A stretch of DNA of 64,000 bases from positions 1,980,738 through 2,044,737 of the forward strand of contig CM055106.1 in assembly GCA_029204225.1 (NCBI GenBank). Direction: 5' to 3'. The position numbers and the translations under genes were made by a program. Origin of the DNA: Diphasiastrum complanatum (taxonomy: Eukaryota; Streptophyta; Lycopodiopsida; Lycopodiales; Lycopodiaceae). Positions 1 through 10,898 of this stretch are shown here, in pieces (the stretch's first letter is position 1; each line of letters opens with the position of its first letter). The notes under the pieces are model-generated. The model saw only the letters and a list, made by a program, of their open reading frames with translations. It was not told the origin of the DNA and did not search any database.

Positions 1-244
1 TGATCATCACTATAATAGTTTGAGCATGAGCAAGGTTATTATGGATTGCAAAGTATAGCATGTTTATCGACAGTTTCAGATGATATAGCACATTCAAACA
101 TAGGAAAGCCCATTGTGGGGACCATGATGACATAGCTTCAATCGTTCAAACCTCAAGTAAGAGAACTTGATCCTAACAGTACCCAACAATGAAGAGCAAC
201 AAAAAAAAAATCGAATTTGGGGTAAGTCGCACAAGAGCCCTAAC

Positions 245-812
245 CTGCTTCGATGACTCTGGAATTTGACCTGAAGATCAGTATGAGCTGAAAACGATAT
301 CCTCAAGTGGCAAGTTTCAACGTGTTCAGGGAGTAAATACCTGCAATTCAAAGATGATACACCTGACAGTGAATTACCTTCTACTCTTGCCAGCCATATC
401 TCTAATTTGAAATGGTCATGTCCAATCTACAGTGCATGTACTACCATGACTATGTGCTACCTTGGTATGCTCCGCCCATCAAGAGCATTTCTAGCAGCAG
501 ATGCTGTGGTTGCATCAGTAAACTGCACCAGAGCCTGAAAATTAAACCATGTTAAAAATAAGTGCAAGAAGTAAAAAATGAGAGGCGGCAAGTTCAACAG
601 GGAGAGCAAAGTGAAAAACCACATCCAACACCAAGCATCACTGCACACCTGAAAACCAGCAGTCTTCTCAAAAGTGGCAATCTTGTGCACAAATCCAAAG
701 GCAGAGAAAACCTGCAAGTGATATTGAATCAAAAAGAAACGCTTAAGATTATCATTATCAAACATGCAGGTTGAAAGTAATGCCAAATACCAGAGCTCAT
801 CTGACACATAAA

Positions 813-895
<83 letters not shown>

Positions 896-2625
896 CAAGG
901 GTGTGCATTCCAAAAATAGAGAGGGTGCACAGTCCAGTTTATATTGAAATTTCAGCATCAAGTTGAACTCAGTATGGGAAAACAAACTCCTTAAGAAAAG
1001 ATAGAAAAAAAGTATTTGAACCATGAGTGCAAGGACTAACAGCATGTTCACTTAATGTTAAATGATCGAATGACCAACTTATTAACATAGAAATGCCCGA
1101 GACAGGCAAGCCATATCCATACATATATACCCATCTCTTCTTTGTTCATCCTAAACGAGGCAAAGGCATCCTCGCATACAGGTAAATGACCAGATGACCC
1201 ACTTATTAAAATAGAAATGCCAGAGACAAGAAACCCATATCCACAAATCCAAACACATCCCTTCTCTATTTGTACTAAACTCTTCCTTTCCTGATATCAA
1301 CAAAAGAACAGCAGAGAAAAAATGCACGCATACCAACTACAGAAATGTAGTTTGCAAGATATACATGGCGCCCATGCCTACAAATCATAAAAGCTGGAAA
1401 CAATTATTAACTTCTAGACATGGGGCAAAACAAAAAGCCAACAAAACCATCTTTAAGATATAATCTTGCATAATTTACAGTGTTATCTGTTCCCACACAT
1501 GAACCAAATACTATAGTGCAAGCCTTTAAAGGTTCCTAAATTATAAAAACATAACTCCTAAAATGACAACCACAAGCACAAAAGGTTGAGGGCTAAAGCT
1601 AGAGATCTCAGAGATGAATACATATCAATCTCAAGACATGAGGTGGATAGGGTTAAGAGTAGGTCAAAAGGTAAGTGCGGGCGAAGGAAAGGAAAACAAA
1701 CACACATGCGCCTTCTCCAATGCAGCAGGCTGTCATCGAGATTGCGGCCATCACATGGACCTGTTGATCCATGTAGCTTTCCATCAATCACCCAAACTAT
1801 GCATCAAAGACAACCCATTAAGTAGTTGATTTTGAATGATAAAAAGATTGCATTGCAAAGTGTTTAAAACAATGGCTTCCACAAGATTACGTCAATTGTT
1901 TTTGGGAATGTACCACCAACTTGGCTGCCGCATCCTTCAAGCAATCTTCCTATAAGATTTGGGAACATGGCTTACCAGGTGTAATACGTCAATGCTCACA
2001 TCTCCTGCTTCTATGCCCTCAAAAGTCACCAGAAGAACATTGCCAGCTACATCTCCGGTCGTTTTTCCATTCACAATCTCCTGTCTATTAGAGTACTGTA
2101 AGTAAACAGTTTTTCCTCGAACTTGTGCTGGTTCGGATGACGTCGCAAAGTAGGAGACCATTGAAATGGCCTGGTTAAGGTCAGCCTGCAAAACAGAAAA
2201 GAAAACATTATAATAGCTGCAATTATACAAGCCAAAATTGCATAAAATTTAAAATCAAATACACAAGTATTCCACCGACATGGAAGTCATGAAGAAGCAA
2301 AGCAAGCTGATTTAAGAAGAAAGAAAAATATCTACTTGTGAAATTAAAATATAACCAATTTCACAAACTTATATAGAGAAGTCAGTGATGTCATAAGGTA
2401 AAGCTGATTTAAGAAGAAAGAAAAGTATGTGTTACTCACGAATTCTACAAATGCTTGGTTGCGATTGGCGCCCACATTGCACTTTGTGTTCACAATCTTG
2501 CCAAATGGTTTGCCCAGCTCTATCAGCTCCTCTTCAGTGCACTCCCACGGCAAATTCCTTACATGAAGAACTTTTGAGGGAGGTTGGGTGTATCTAAACT
2601 GGGGTTGACTAGAAGCTGAGTTCAT
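245..2625 (-). CDS. PTB: Polypyrimidine tract-binding protein homologue, 5' half (exons 1-5, gene runs off left edge)
   Basis: Nuclear RNA-binding splicing regulator of the plant PTB1/PTB2 type, which binds CU-rich pre-mRNA. Coding exons, each with GT/AG borders, are 2440-2625, 1976-2185, 649-711, 461-534 and 245-340; they join in frame to about 209 residues, roughly half the usual ~400. RRM1 carries the RNP2-like VLHVRNLP (residues 19-26) and RNP1-like NQAFVEF (56-62); RRM2 carries VLLVTF (112-117) and GFQALVQF (151-158). As is usual for PTB, RNP1 aromatic residues are partly replaced. The start is the ATG at 2625, which follows a probable 5'UTR acceptor (TTTGTAG, ending at 2650). After residue 209 a donor at 244 leads into an intron that leaves the window, so the linker and last RRM are not seen. 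The order of residues matches angiosperm PTB1/2 rather than PTB3. Known plant PTBs regulate themselves through a poison exon; I could not recognise one here. Confidence 0.93.
819..894. repeat. Compound (TC)n(AC)n microsatellite in a PTB intron
   Basis: About 29 TC units (819-876) are followed by 9 AC units (877-894), inside the 1.26-kb intron between PTB exons 2 and 3. On the transcribed strand this reads (GU)n(GA)n, so it is not a pyrimidine-rich PTB target. Confidence 0.95.
1060..1278. repeat. Diverged tandem duplication of about 100 bp in the PTB intron
   Basis: Positions about 1060-1157 and 1182-1278 align with many small differences; both contain versions of ACTTATTAA, ATAGAAATGCC and CCATATCC in the same order. 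The duplication lies wholly inside the intron between exons 2 and 3. Confidence 0.6.
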
Positions 2626-2649
2626 TGTTAATTTTGGTGCTTTCTTAAT

Positions 2650-3597
2650 CTACAAACACATGTGCAGACTGACACCTGCGCTAGAAACCTTCAATATCCT
2701 CTCTGCCTGTTATAACTTGTACCCACAGAAGCTAACTGAAGGATTCTACGTCCCCTTATTTCTGACTGCAATACAATTTGTACATGTATGGACACGGACA
2801 AGAACACAAACGCAGATGCACAAAAGCACGCTCCCACACTTTGGATCTTCAATCTCCTGTCTGTCTGCTATTATGCATACCTGCAAAAATTAAACTTAAG
2901 AATCAGAAACGTGTCTTGGCCGGCCATGCATCCCCTTATCTCTACGTGCAATACAGTTTGTAAACACGCACACCCACAGCACAGTCAGACGCTTTGTGTT
3001 TGTGCTCGCAGTATCAAAACTCAAGAATCGGCACCAGGTCTCGCCCCATTGGCCACCCCCTTATCTCACCCTCCAATACAGTTTGAACAAGAGTTTTGCT
3101 ACTACTGAGAATATATGCGATGCTTATCAACCATAGTCCATCTCAAAACCCTAAAGGTACATTACTTCTCCCAAAATAATCTTTCTTATGTCATGACACA
3201 ACAAAACCCTAACAACACAATCCCTGAATTCTCGTGCCAAAGAATCCTTCTATGACCGCCCTAAATATGAACAACGTCTTCATCAATCCTGTCTTTGCAC
3301 TCCAAAATCGATCAACCTACAGCATCGAAGGCACGATAACACTAACAACACACATTCTGTTATGCCTCAACTATGAGCACCACCTTCATTAATTCTGTTA
3401 ATGATAAGCGCAAAGGCCTACATCATCGAACGGACCAAACGACAGATAGGAACTTAGTGGTATCAAAAAGAACCTCAAAATGTAGCGATTTCAGGCAGAA
3501 ATAGACGTTTTTCAGAGACATTTGCCCTCTTGATCAAACCCTAATCACCCTCAACTGCCACACAAGCCACCAAAAACCAAATGAAAGATGAAATACC
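2650..3597 (-). other. 5'UTR intron of PTB with three diverged internal repeats
   Basis: No coding potential is evident. Segments near 2750-2780, 2930-2962 and 3058-3085 each contain a variant of CCCCTTATCTC followed by GCAATACAGTTTG, suggesting an old triplication of a roughly 130-180-bp block. Confidence 0.4.
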
Positions 3598-3835
3598 TGG
3601 AAGAAGCGGATCTGGGCGATGAATGAAAGGAAGAATCGATCCGCCTGCTGCTGCTCGTCACCTGCGGCATGAATGGATATGGCGATGCAGCTCCAGCATA
3701 AGAGAGGAACAGGTTCTTCCTCCTTTTCGTTTCTTTTAGCCTTTTTATTTTATTTTCCTTTGTGAGCCTAGTCACATGGCTTCCATTCCTTTGGGACAAG
3801 TGACCTCATAATATTTGGGGCAAGCTTTAAGGTGG
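3598..3835 (-). other. Probable non-coding first exon (5'UTR) of the PTB gene
   Basis: A good minus-strand donor (CCAG followed by GTATTTC) lies at 3598/3597, and an acceptor (TTTGTAG) at 2650 sits just 24 bases before the PTB start codon. Together they suggest a 5'UTR exon from about 3835 to 3598 and an intron of about 0.95 kb. The right limit is inferred from the TATA box at 3862-3868. No transcript evidence is available from sequence alone. Confidence 0.45.
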
Positions 3836-3861
3836 CCATATGGAGAGAGAGCCCCCGCGGC

Positions 3862-3868
3862 GTTTATA
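3862..3868 (-). promoter_or_regulatory. Candidate TATA box of the PTB gene
   Basis: The minus strand reads TCTATAAACGCCG, a good plant TATA box. It is placed about 30 bases upstream of the inferred first exon and faces the PTB gene. Confidence 0.45.
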
Positions 3869-3869
3869 G

Positions 3870-6157
3870 ACACTTCACCATTTGGCCCCCTCGCATCCTC
3901 GGTCATGCATTCTTGTTCTGACCTCTCCCTCTTGGAGTTAAACTCGCTTTAGCATTAGTCTCCTACCAACCTAAATGTGTGGGGCCAAGGCACCTCGGTG
4001 CATGTAATATAGCAACGTCCGTTGGACCTTTTTTGAGAATTTTCAAGAGGACGGGTTGTATGGGGCAACACCAATGTCCCCCAAGAAGGGCATCAAAGGA
4101 CTAAAACCCATCAACCATGGCACTACAGTTATGCACCATTCTATGGGTGGGGTAATTTGAAAATCCTTGCTAACTTAGCCCACTCGTTCTCACATTTGAT
4201 CCTAGATTCCACCACTGATGTGAGAGCAAGGCCTAGCATCATGTTTGATAAATGGTGGAGGGTGTGAGCGACCCCAATGACTTTGTGCATTAGTCTTAAT
4301 GGATAACAACAAAGTGTGATGTTGTTGGCCTTGCATTGGAAAACAAAAGCTTAGAACTCTTTCAAACTAGTGGCATCTCAACTTCCCTAGGCCTTGTTTA
4401 GTTCTAGAATTGTGCTTTATGATGGTTGTTGGTCAGCTACTTGTGATTTTGCCCTTTAGCTACTCGTGATATGCCCTTTAGGTTGCCTAACTTGTCAAGC
4501 AATAAAGCAAGCTCTAAAAACTATATTGTCAAATAAGCAACAAAAAGTGAGGCCAAAAACTATGTTTCGGTTGCTCTACATGGTGAGACGAAATGCCAAC
4601 ATAGTGGCAAGTAAAGCATTATTTGAATTTTTGCCAATTCTATCTGTAAAAAGGGGGAGGAGGGGAGGGGGTCCTTCATTTAAATATCCACCAATGTATG
4701 CCACACATTGGGCATAACAACTTCTTGCTGGATGTAGTTCGAAAAGGGCCTTGGTGAACTAAATGCATGTGTCCTATTTCAAAAAACATTTTTTAAGTGA
4801 TTTTTGTAGCTTTGCCTTGAAAATGCAAGGATATGTGTTCAAATGGCTCAAAGAAGTTTGTGAAAAAAAATCAATGTTATAGGATGCCCTTGATTTTGGC
4901 AATTTACTTCAATGAATTCTAGGAGCTTTAAAATTGTGGCCTTTAGTCATTATACGAGCATGCAACAATTTTACTTTATGCATGAGAAAAGAGTTTGTGA
5001 TTCAAATAGTTAGAACATTGATGAGCATGGATTTCTTTATGCATGACAAAATATTCTACAATGTGGTGCACAATCAAAATATATAGGGTGTTTAAGTTTT
5101 GGTCCTTCATCATTATAGGAGCATTCACTCGTTCTACATGTGGATGAGAGTACTTTTGTTTTGCTTTTCTCTCTCACACACTTACCTGGACATTGATTTG
5201 TCTGTTGAAGAAGTTTCACTAAGAAATAGCATGAACACAATCATAGGAAGATTCCAAGTAAGCTATGTAGATTTGTTCACCAACGTGGCTTGCATTTACT
5301 TTTAGTACATCAGTGCTTATCAACGCATTAGAATATCCATTGTAAGCTTTGTAGGCCAAAAGGAGCTATTAGCCTTAAGAACAAGGCGGTTCCCTCTTTA
5401 GGCCCTTCAAAGTAATTAAGAAGGATAATAGGCCAATAAGGGCCCAATGTAGACTAATTAATACTTAACAAGGGCTAACTATCCCTCAAGATAGTTATGT
5501 TTAGTTAAGTAAGAGCATTGTCATATAACTATGGAAGAGACATCAACTTTTGAATCTTTTGGCTCATTTACAAGTGAGAGCTTCCAGCTTCCTCCTTGTG
5601 AATGTGAGCTATTGGGATTTCCATTGCTAGGTCTCATGTGCCTCATCTACATGAATTCATGCTCATTTCCATTGCTATGTACTCATTCTTTCATGCTAAT
5701 GTGATTCTATGGAGATCCTTGTGTTTCTAGTTTTTTATGGATATGCTATCTTGAGTGCTTTGTATTTTTCTTGCTCTTAGCTTTACTTCCATTGTAATAG
5801 CTATTAGTTTGGATTTGGCACATGACATGCATGGCCACGTAAATACTCTAAATAGCATGCCAACATAGCTTGCATGGTTGTGAGCATATTTCTTACAGCA
5901 TGCAAAGCTTGTGTGAATTGATTTGTTGGGTGTCACTAGATCAATACCTCATCAATCTATAGACTTGCATGGGTGGATACACAGAAATGGGTAGTGGGTC
6001 ATTGTGCATGAGAATGTAGGTCATTCTTTTGTGTTAGTCATGCATGGGAGGTTGAGATCTTATGGCCTCGTGTTGCTTAGAATTGTGCATGTAGAAAATC
6101 CTAGTCAGCGAGATGGAGCTTGTCTCTTTATAGAATACTCCCACAACTATTTATTCC
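3870..6157. other. Intergenic DNA, nothing recognisable
   Basis: Upstream of the PTB promoter. The longest open frames are short and lack family motifs. I see no LTR ends, RNA genes or clear repeats. Confidence 0.5.
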
Positions 6158-7316
6158 TGTCGGAAATGGGTGGGTAAGGGAATGCGGAAACTTCCTACTT
6201 CCAATGCATGACTACGCCTATCAAAAAAATTGAACAAAGCAGTAGTGATGGAAATCACGTTCAATCTAACTTTCGCTAGATACTAAGTGATAACGTAGCC
6301 AAACATAAAGTATTGAATTCTCAGACAATTTCTATCAATTACAAAAGCAATACAGAGATGCATGCATTCTGACACAAACTGAACGCAATAAGAATATAGT
6401 ATTGATTCAGAAAAACAAGATCAGATGCTAATGAGTGCAAGACAATAGTGGACAGAAACCGCGCACTCTAAAGTTGTCTCTAAGTAACTAAGAATAAGTA
6501 TGAAATAAGCAACTATGCTAATAAGCAATAGTGCAATAGCAACTCTAAAATAGATCTCTACAAGACTGAGCTATAATGCTCAAGAGAGTTCAAGCTTGAA
6601 AGCTTGATAGAGAGCTAACAACAATACTTTCTGATTGTGAACGATCTGCTTGATGAGAGCGCAGGAAGCGTCATGTAATAACACTCAACTCCTTCACAAT
6701 TCACAATGTTGATTGACTTGAAAAGAGATGTATGAACAGCTGATTCATACTAAGCAATTAGGTCGTCAAATGCGATTGCTAGTTGGCTGAAGTCTGCTGG
6801 CATTCATCCAGTTCTTCTCAGAAGTTACTTGCTGATAAGCGGTGACAGTTGGCCGTAAACAGTCTGTCTGCATAAATGAACATAAACTGTCATTCTGCAT
6901 AAATGAATGTAAACTACCATAGGCGAAAAATGCAACACTGCATTTTTACTCGTGATTTCTGACAGGCAAAAAATGCGAAAATGACAACACTGTATTTTTG
7001 CACGTAATTCTTGATAGGCAAAAAATACGAACAAGACGACACTACTTTTTACACGCAATTCCTAACAGGCGAAAAATATGAAAAAGTCGACACTGCATTT
7101 TTACACAAGATTCCTGACAAGCGACACTATTGGGTTTGTAGAGAGAGAAAATGCGACACTCTTGTCAAACTTTGTGTATTTTTGTAGACTGTGTAAAAAC
7201 ACTTGTAAATCTGCAAACTATATAAAGACACGAAAAAATCAGCAGAATTGGATAAACAGTTGGATGAATATTAAAAAACCGATTAGTCGATTAGTAGGAA
7301 ATAGAGTAATCCAACA
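6158..7316 (-). repeat. Family A LTR, 1159 bp
   Basis: Bounded by TGTCGGAA and TCCAACA (family consensus TGTTGGA...CCAACA). The adjacent 7317-7330 reads on the minus strand as a polypurine tract (TTAAGGGGAAG) ending exactly at the LTR. Relative to the LTR at 32885-34019, its TATAAATAG promoter motif is degraded, near 6740-6750. Confidence 0.88.
6922..7120. repeat. Minisatellite inside the family A LTR, about 4 x 51 bp
   Basis: Four imperfect units begin near 6922, 6966, 7018 and 7069. Each starts GCRAAAAAT and contains an ACACTG and a CCTGACAG-like stretch. Related units occur in the family A LTR near 33035-33250. Confidence 0.75.
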
Positions 7317-7775
7317 CTTCCCCTTAATCCGAATCCATGAATGTCTTGACCTTTAAACTTAGTTTTGCACAAAACCTTCTGTGTGCATCCAAGCTTAATG
7401 CTTTCATACAAATATTTGTTGTCGTATCTTACATTCGACAGTACTACAATCTGACCTCTTCGCTGAAAACTTTGCTTCTGACATAATGATACTTCAATGT
7501 GCTTACTCCTAGAACTAAATCTAGGGTTGGTTGATAAGGCAATGGCACTTTGATTATCACAAAATAATAATGTCGGAGCAAATTGATTCAGACTGATATC
7601 TAAAAGTAAGTTTCTCAATCAAACTGCTTTGTAACTTGTGAGACTACGATATACTCTGATTCAGTGGAAGATAGAGCTATCGAAGATTGCTTGTGATTGT
7701 TCCAAAAAATTGGACCATTGTTGAGGAAAAATATAATTTCGGAAGTGAATTTACGAGTGTCTACATCTCCTGTCA
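7317..7775 (-). pseudogene. Family A RNase H (C-terminal part), broken
   Basis: The minus-strand reading contains GDVDTRK, FFLNNGP, a mutated WNNHKQSSIALSSTESEY and FCDNQSAIALSTNP, the usual copia RNase H order. Stops and a frameshift occur between SQVTKQ and the RNLLLDISLN segment. It should cut the RNA of RNA:DNA hybrids during reverse transcription but cannot be made intact here. Close relatives are at 38456-38899 and 53884-54612. Confidence 0.85.
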
Positions 7776-8045
7776 TCTCATGTAGCTCCTCCAAAAGCCT
7801 TTTAAGCCAAATAACCCTTTGTTGTTGTTGTCATAACTTTATACTCGGATTCTGTTGATGAAAGAGAGATGGTATCTTGCTTTTTGGAAAGCCAAGCTAT
7901 AGCTCCTCCACATAAGAACGTAGCAAATGCACTTATGGATTTTCTATCCATCTTGTCACCTACAAAACTTGAGTCCAAATATGCTCTTAAACAAATATTA
8001 GTCCTTTCATAAACTATGCCAAAGTCTTTTGTAGCCGTGATTTTC
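7776..8045 (-). pseudogene. Family E RT/RNase H junction remnant
   Basis: The minus strand reads TKDFGIVYE, then DSSFVGDKMDRKS, GGAIAWLSKKQ and ISLSSTESEY, followed after a frameshift by VIWLKRLLEELHE. This is the normal start of copia RNase H. The break at about 7775 falls exactly between this helix and the CDNQ strand that reappears at 31783. Confidence 0.85.
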
Positions 8046-8047
8046 CA

Positions 8048-8160
8048 TTAGTGCATAAACTCTACTTGCATAGCTTTCCTCCAATATTGAGACTTATTTG
8101 CTTTCTCAAAACTAGTTGGTTCTTCAAGCATAGTAGTCAAGAAAGTATAAGAGTTGAGTA
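8048..8160 (-). pseudogene. Family E reverse transcriptase, N-terminal stub
   Basis: In a frame shifted from the integrase ORF the minus strand reads EEPTSFEKANKSQYWRKAMQ, the conserved entry into copia RT. It ends at VEFMH and a stop, then passes directly into RNase H sequence, so the palm with YVDD, roughly 250 residues, is deleted. Confidence 0.8.
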
Positions 8161-9227
8161 GTAAAGAAATCTTCCCTTTGCTCCCCTTTGTCACTATAAG
8201 TGAGCCTTGATGGCTCAATCCTTGTCCTTGTTGATCTTCTTGGCACCCTTGGACTTTGAGTAAGTTCCACTTGGTCTTCATCTTCATGAAGCTCCTCCTC
8301 GGCCATAGCATGATCCTTGACAAGTTGAGTGTTGTTGGAAGTTACCTTTCCTTTGGCTTGGAGAGATTTATCAAAAAGTACATCTCTACTTACAACAACT
8401 TTCTTGGTAATAGGGTCAAATATCCTATAAGCTTTCTTACTTTCACTATAACCAACAAAGATGACTTTGAAAGAAGTGGCATCTTCCTTTTTCCTTGTCT
8501 CTAAAGGAATATGTACATAACAAGTACATCCAAAAACTTTCAAATCACTAAGATTTGGCATTTTGCCAAACAATACTTCATAAGGTGTAAGTCCTTCAAT
8601 GGCACTATTAGTCATTCTATTACATAGAAAGTTTGCACATAAAATAGCTTCTCCCCAAAATGAAATAGGAAGTGATGCATCTAATTTCAAAGCTTTAGCA
8701 CACTCACATAGTGTCCTATTCTTTCTCTCAACTACTCCATTTTGTTGTGGAGTATATGTGCAAGTAAACTCTCTCCTAATGCCATTAGTTTCACAAAACT
8801 CTTTCATCCTATTGGAGATGTACTCCCCTCCATTATCACTTCTTAATACTTTCAAGCTAGTATTAAGTTGCTTTTCCACAAGATTTTTGAACTTTACAAA
8901 GGACTCAAAAACTTCACTTCTCTTAGACAAGAGATAAACCCAAGAGTATCTTGATCTATTATCAATAAAAGTGACATACATAAGAGCTCCACCATTTGAT
9001 TCATGTGAAAATGAATGAACATCCGAGTGTATAAGGTCCAGAGGAGAGTTAGATCTTGTCAAAGATCTCTTGAAAGGTAGCTTATGAGATTTGGAAAGTC
9101 CACAAGCTTCACAAAGCTTGCCACACTTGGATATGATTTTGGAAAGTCCACTTGCTAGCTCCTTTGTCACCATGGTCTCCATAACTTTGTAGTAAGGATG
9201 GCCTAACCTTTTGTGCCATAATTTCAC
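8124..9227 (-). CDS. Family E integrase (GAG-pre-integrase, core, C-terminal hinge), open frame
   Basis: An uninterrupted 367-residue frame. Integrase joins retroelement cDNA to the host chromosome. A zinc-binding HHCC is present (H5, H10, C39, C42, within WHKRLGH and CEAC). The catalytic triad appears intact: D69 in HSDV, D131 in RSDNGGEY and E167 in NGVVERKN, so the second D and E are 35 apart as expected. The core continues through FWGEAILCANFLCNR and FGCTCYVHIP, and the tail ends in the hinge RRSTRTRIEPSRL. It begins after a frame break from protease and would normally be released from a Gag-Pol polyprotein. It is the best preserved copia integrase in the window, although RT in the same element is deleted. 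Confidence 0.88.
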   Translation of the reverse strand: MKLWHKRLGHPYYKVMETMVTKELASGLSKIISKCGKLCEACGLSKSHKLPFKRSLTRSNSPLDLIHSDVHSFSHESNGGALMYVTFIDNRSRYSWVYLLSKRSEVFESFVKFKNLVEKQLNTSLKVLRSDNGGEYISNRMKEFCETNGIRREFTCTYTPQQNGVVERKNRTLCECAKALKLDASLPISFWGEAILCANFLCNRMTNSAIEGLTPYEVLFGKMPNLSDLKVFGCTCYVHIPLETRKKEDATSFKVIFVGYSESKKAYRIFDPITKKVVVSRDVLFDKSLQAKGKVTSNNTQLVKDHAMAEEELHEDEDQVELTQSPRVPRRSTRTRIEPSRLTYSDKGEQREDFFTTQLLYFLDYYA

Positions 9228-9376
9228 TTGAGCTCCTCCCTTGCCATGTTCACACTTCCAACCATCACATTAGCATCCAATTTGAATAACCTCCCTTGCT
9301 TGAAACCACTAGCAATACATTTTTCATCTTTCAAGATAGAACATGCTCCATGCTTGATCCATAAGTTGTCCTACAC

Positions 9377-10307
9377 TCAACAAGTTCTTTGTAATTGAAG
9401 GTACATAAGAACATTGTCTAGATCTACTTTTTTAGATGATCCTAGACATAAAGGAATGTATCCAACACCTACAATCTCACATTCTTGATCACTTGCAGTG
9501 AAGATAAATCTCTTAGAACTATTGTAAGAAAGTAGATTAGAAAAGTAGTCTTTTTGGTGAGTCATGTGAGAGCTTGCCCCACTATCAATCCACCAAGTGT
9601 CTTGATTAGATGTTTGTGGTGAGGATACCATCAAAGATAGATTGCCTTCTTCCTCCTCCTCCTCAAGCACAAGACTGCCTTGATTGTCCTTCTCTTGGGC
9701 ATTCTTCTTCTTGTAGCACTCGGATGCAAAATGTCTCTTTTTTTCACAAAAGAAACACTTTAGCTTCTTCTTGTCCTTCTTGCTCTTGCCTTTGGAACTT
9801 GATACTCCAACTTTGCTCTCCATCTCCATGGCAGCTTGAGTCTTCTTGGATGAAAATTTTTTCTTCTTGCCTTTCAAGGAAAAGTTAGCTTTTTCATCAC
9901 CATCATTCAAAGATAAGGAACTCATCCTACTTTTGATATGAAGCATTCTACTCTCCTCACTTACAAGCACACTTTGAAGTTTTTCAATACTAGGAAGTGA
10001 ATCTTGAATAGCAAAGGTTTGAACAAGATTGGAATAATCGTCTCCTAATCCATTCAAAATGATTTGAACTAATTCATCATCTTTGATTTTATCATCTATA
10101 GAAGACAACTCCTTATTCAAAGATTTGATCCTAAAGACATAATTTTGGGCACTTTCACTACTTCCTTTCATGCTTTGAAGGATTTGATTCCTAATCATGA
10201 GTATCCTTGAAGTATCCTTGGGACTCCATTCGAACTATCCAAGTAGCATAATTAGTGGATGTAAGCCTTTCACTAGCTTCAAGCAAAAAACCACCCATTG
10301 ATGTCAT
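9377..10307 (-). pseudogene. Family E gag-protease with internal gag deletion
   Basis: The N-terminus starts at the ATG ending at 10307 (MTSMGGFLLEASERL, then NYATWIVRMES). The frame then breaks, and gag resumes at 10198 in the UBN2-like part (IRNQILQSMK, LNGLGDDYSNLVQTF), so about 80-100 residues are missing. A lysine-rich stretch precedes a single CCHC knuckle (CFFCEKKRHFASEC). Protease follows with WWIDSGASSHMT, whose DSG is the catalytic aspartate motif. Gag forms the particle and the knuckle binds RNA. The downstream 273-residue frame is open. Confidence 0.85.
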
Positions 10308-10885
10308 TTTTTAATGTGAAAAAACACTAGAAACTCTTATGGTTTCTCTAAGAGATCTGAACCTATAGTCTTCTAGCAATTAGAAAGCTTATAGACATAG
10401 TCCTATCACTCATGAACCAATCTAGAATGATGTAAATTTAGATTCTAGTCTCAAACTTGCAAAATCACTCCTTAATGTATAATTTTTAGCAATATCTCTC
10501 TTCAACTTTAACATGCACTCAGAAAAAATCATTTAATGCTCCTAATTCAAGCTTCAATTTTAATTTTTTGGCTGATCTAATCCAAGAACTAATCAAGGAA
10601 TTTGATTTTCTATTAAAAATGTTTGATTTTGCACTAAAAATCTCAACTTGGGTGTGTGAGTCAAATTGTACAAATTTTTGAATTTTCTTAGCCAAAATCT
10701 GAGCTGTACGGTCTCACACATGTCAAAAGTGTTCCTACAGCCCACAACAAGTTCTGGTCCAAAATTTTTGAAAATACCTATCAAATCCAACTCGCTACAC
10801 AAAAATTAGCTAGTTTTCAAAAACTTGCTAATTTTGGCTTTGATTTGGATCAACCCTATCAATTTCAATAAAACCTCTTGTACTT

Positions 10886-10898
10886 GGATCTGATACCA
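10886..10898 (-). other. Family E primer-binding site (tRNA-iMet)
   Basis: The minus strand reads TGGTATCAGATCC immediately after the LTR end CTACA. It matches the 3' end complement of initiator tRNA-Met except near its last bases, and it fixes the LTR border. Confidence 0.85.

Larger units (their letters stand above)
6158..7775 (-). mobile_element. Family A copia element, 3' end (LTR plus RNase H), truncated at 7775
   Basis: In minus orientation this is polypurine tract, 3' LTR and the end of pol. At 7775 the RNase H reading breaks right after GDVDTRK and joins family E sequence. No target-site duplication partner was found at the far end. I suggest below that the break is one end of an inversion. 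Confidence 0.85.

Noticed and set aside
457-930. Continuous 157-codon minus-strand frame
   Set aside because: It reads through two introns; only 461-534 and 649-711 are PTB exons, and the middle includes the GA/GT array.
9610-9888. Plus-strand Ser/Leu/Pro-rich frame
   Set aside because: Antisense shadow of the Lys/Glu-rich gag linker of family E.
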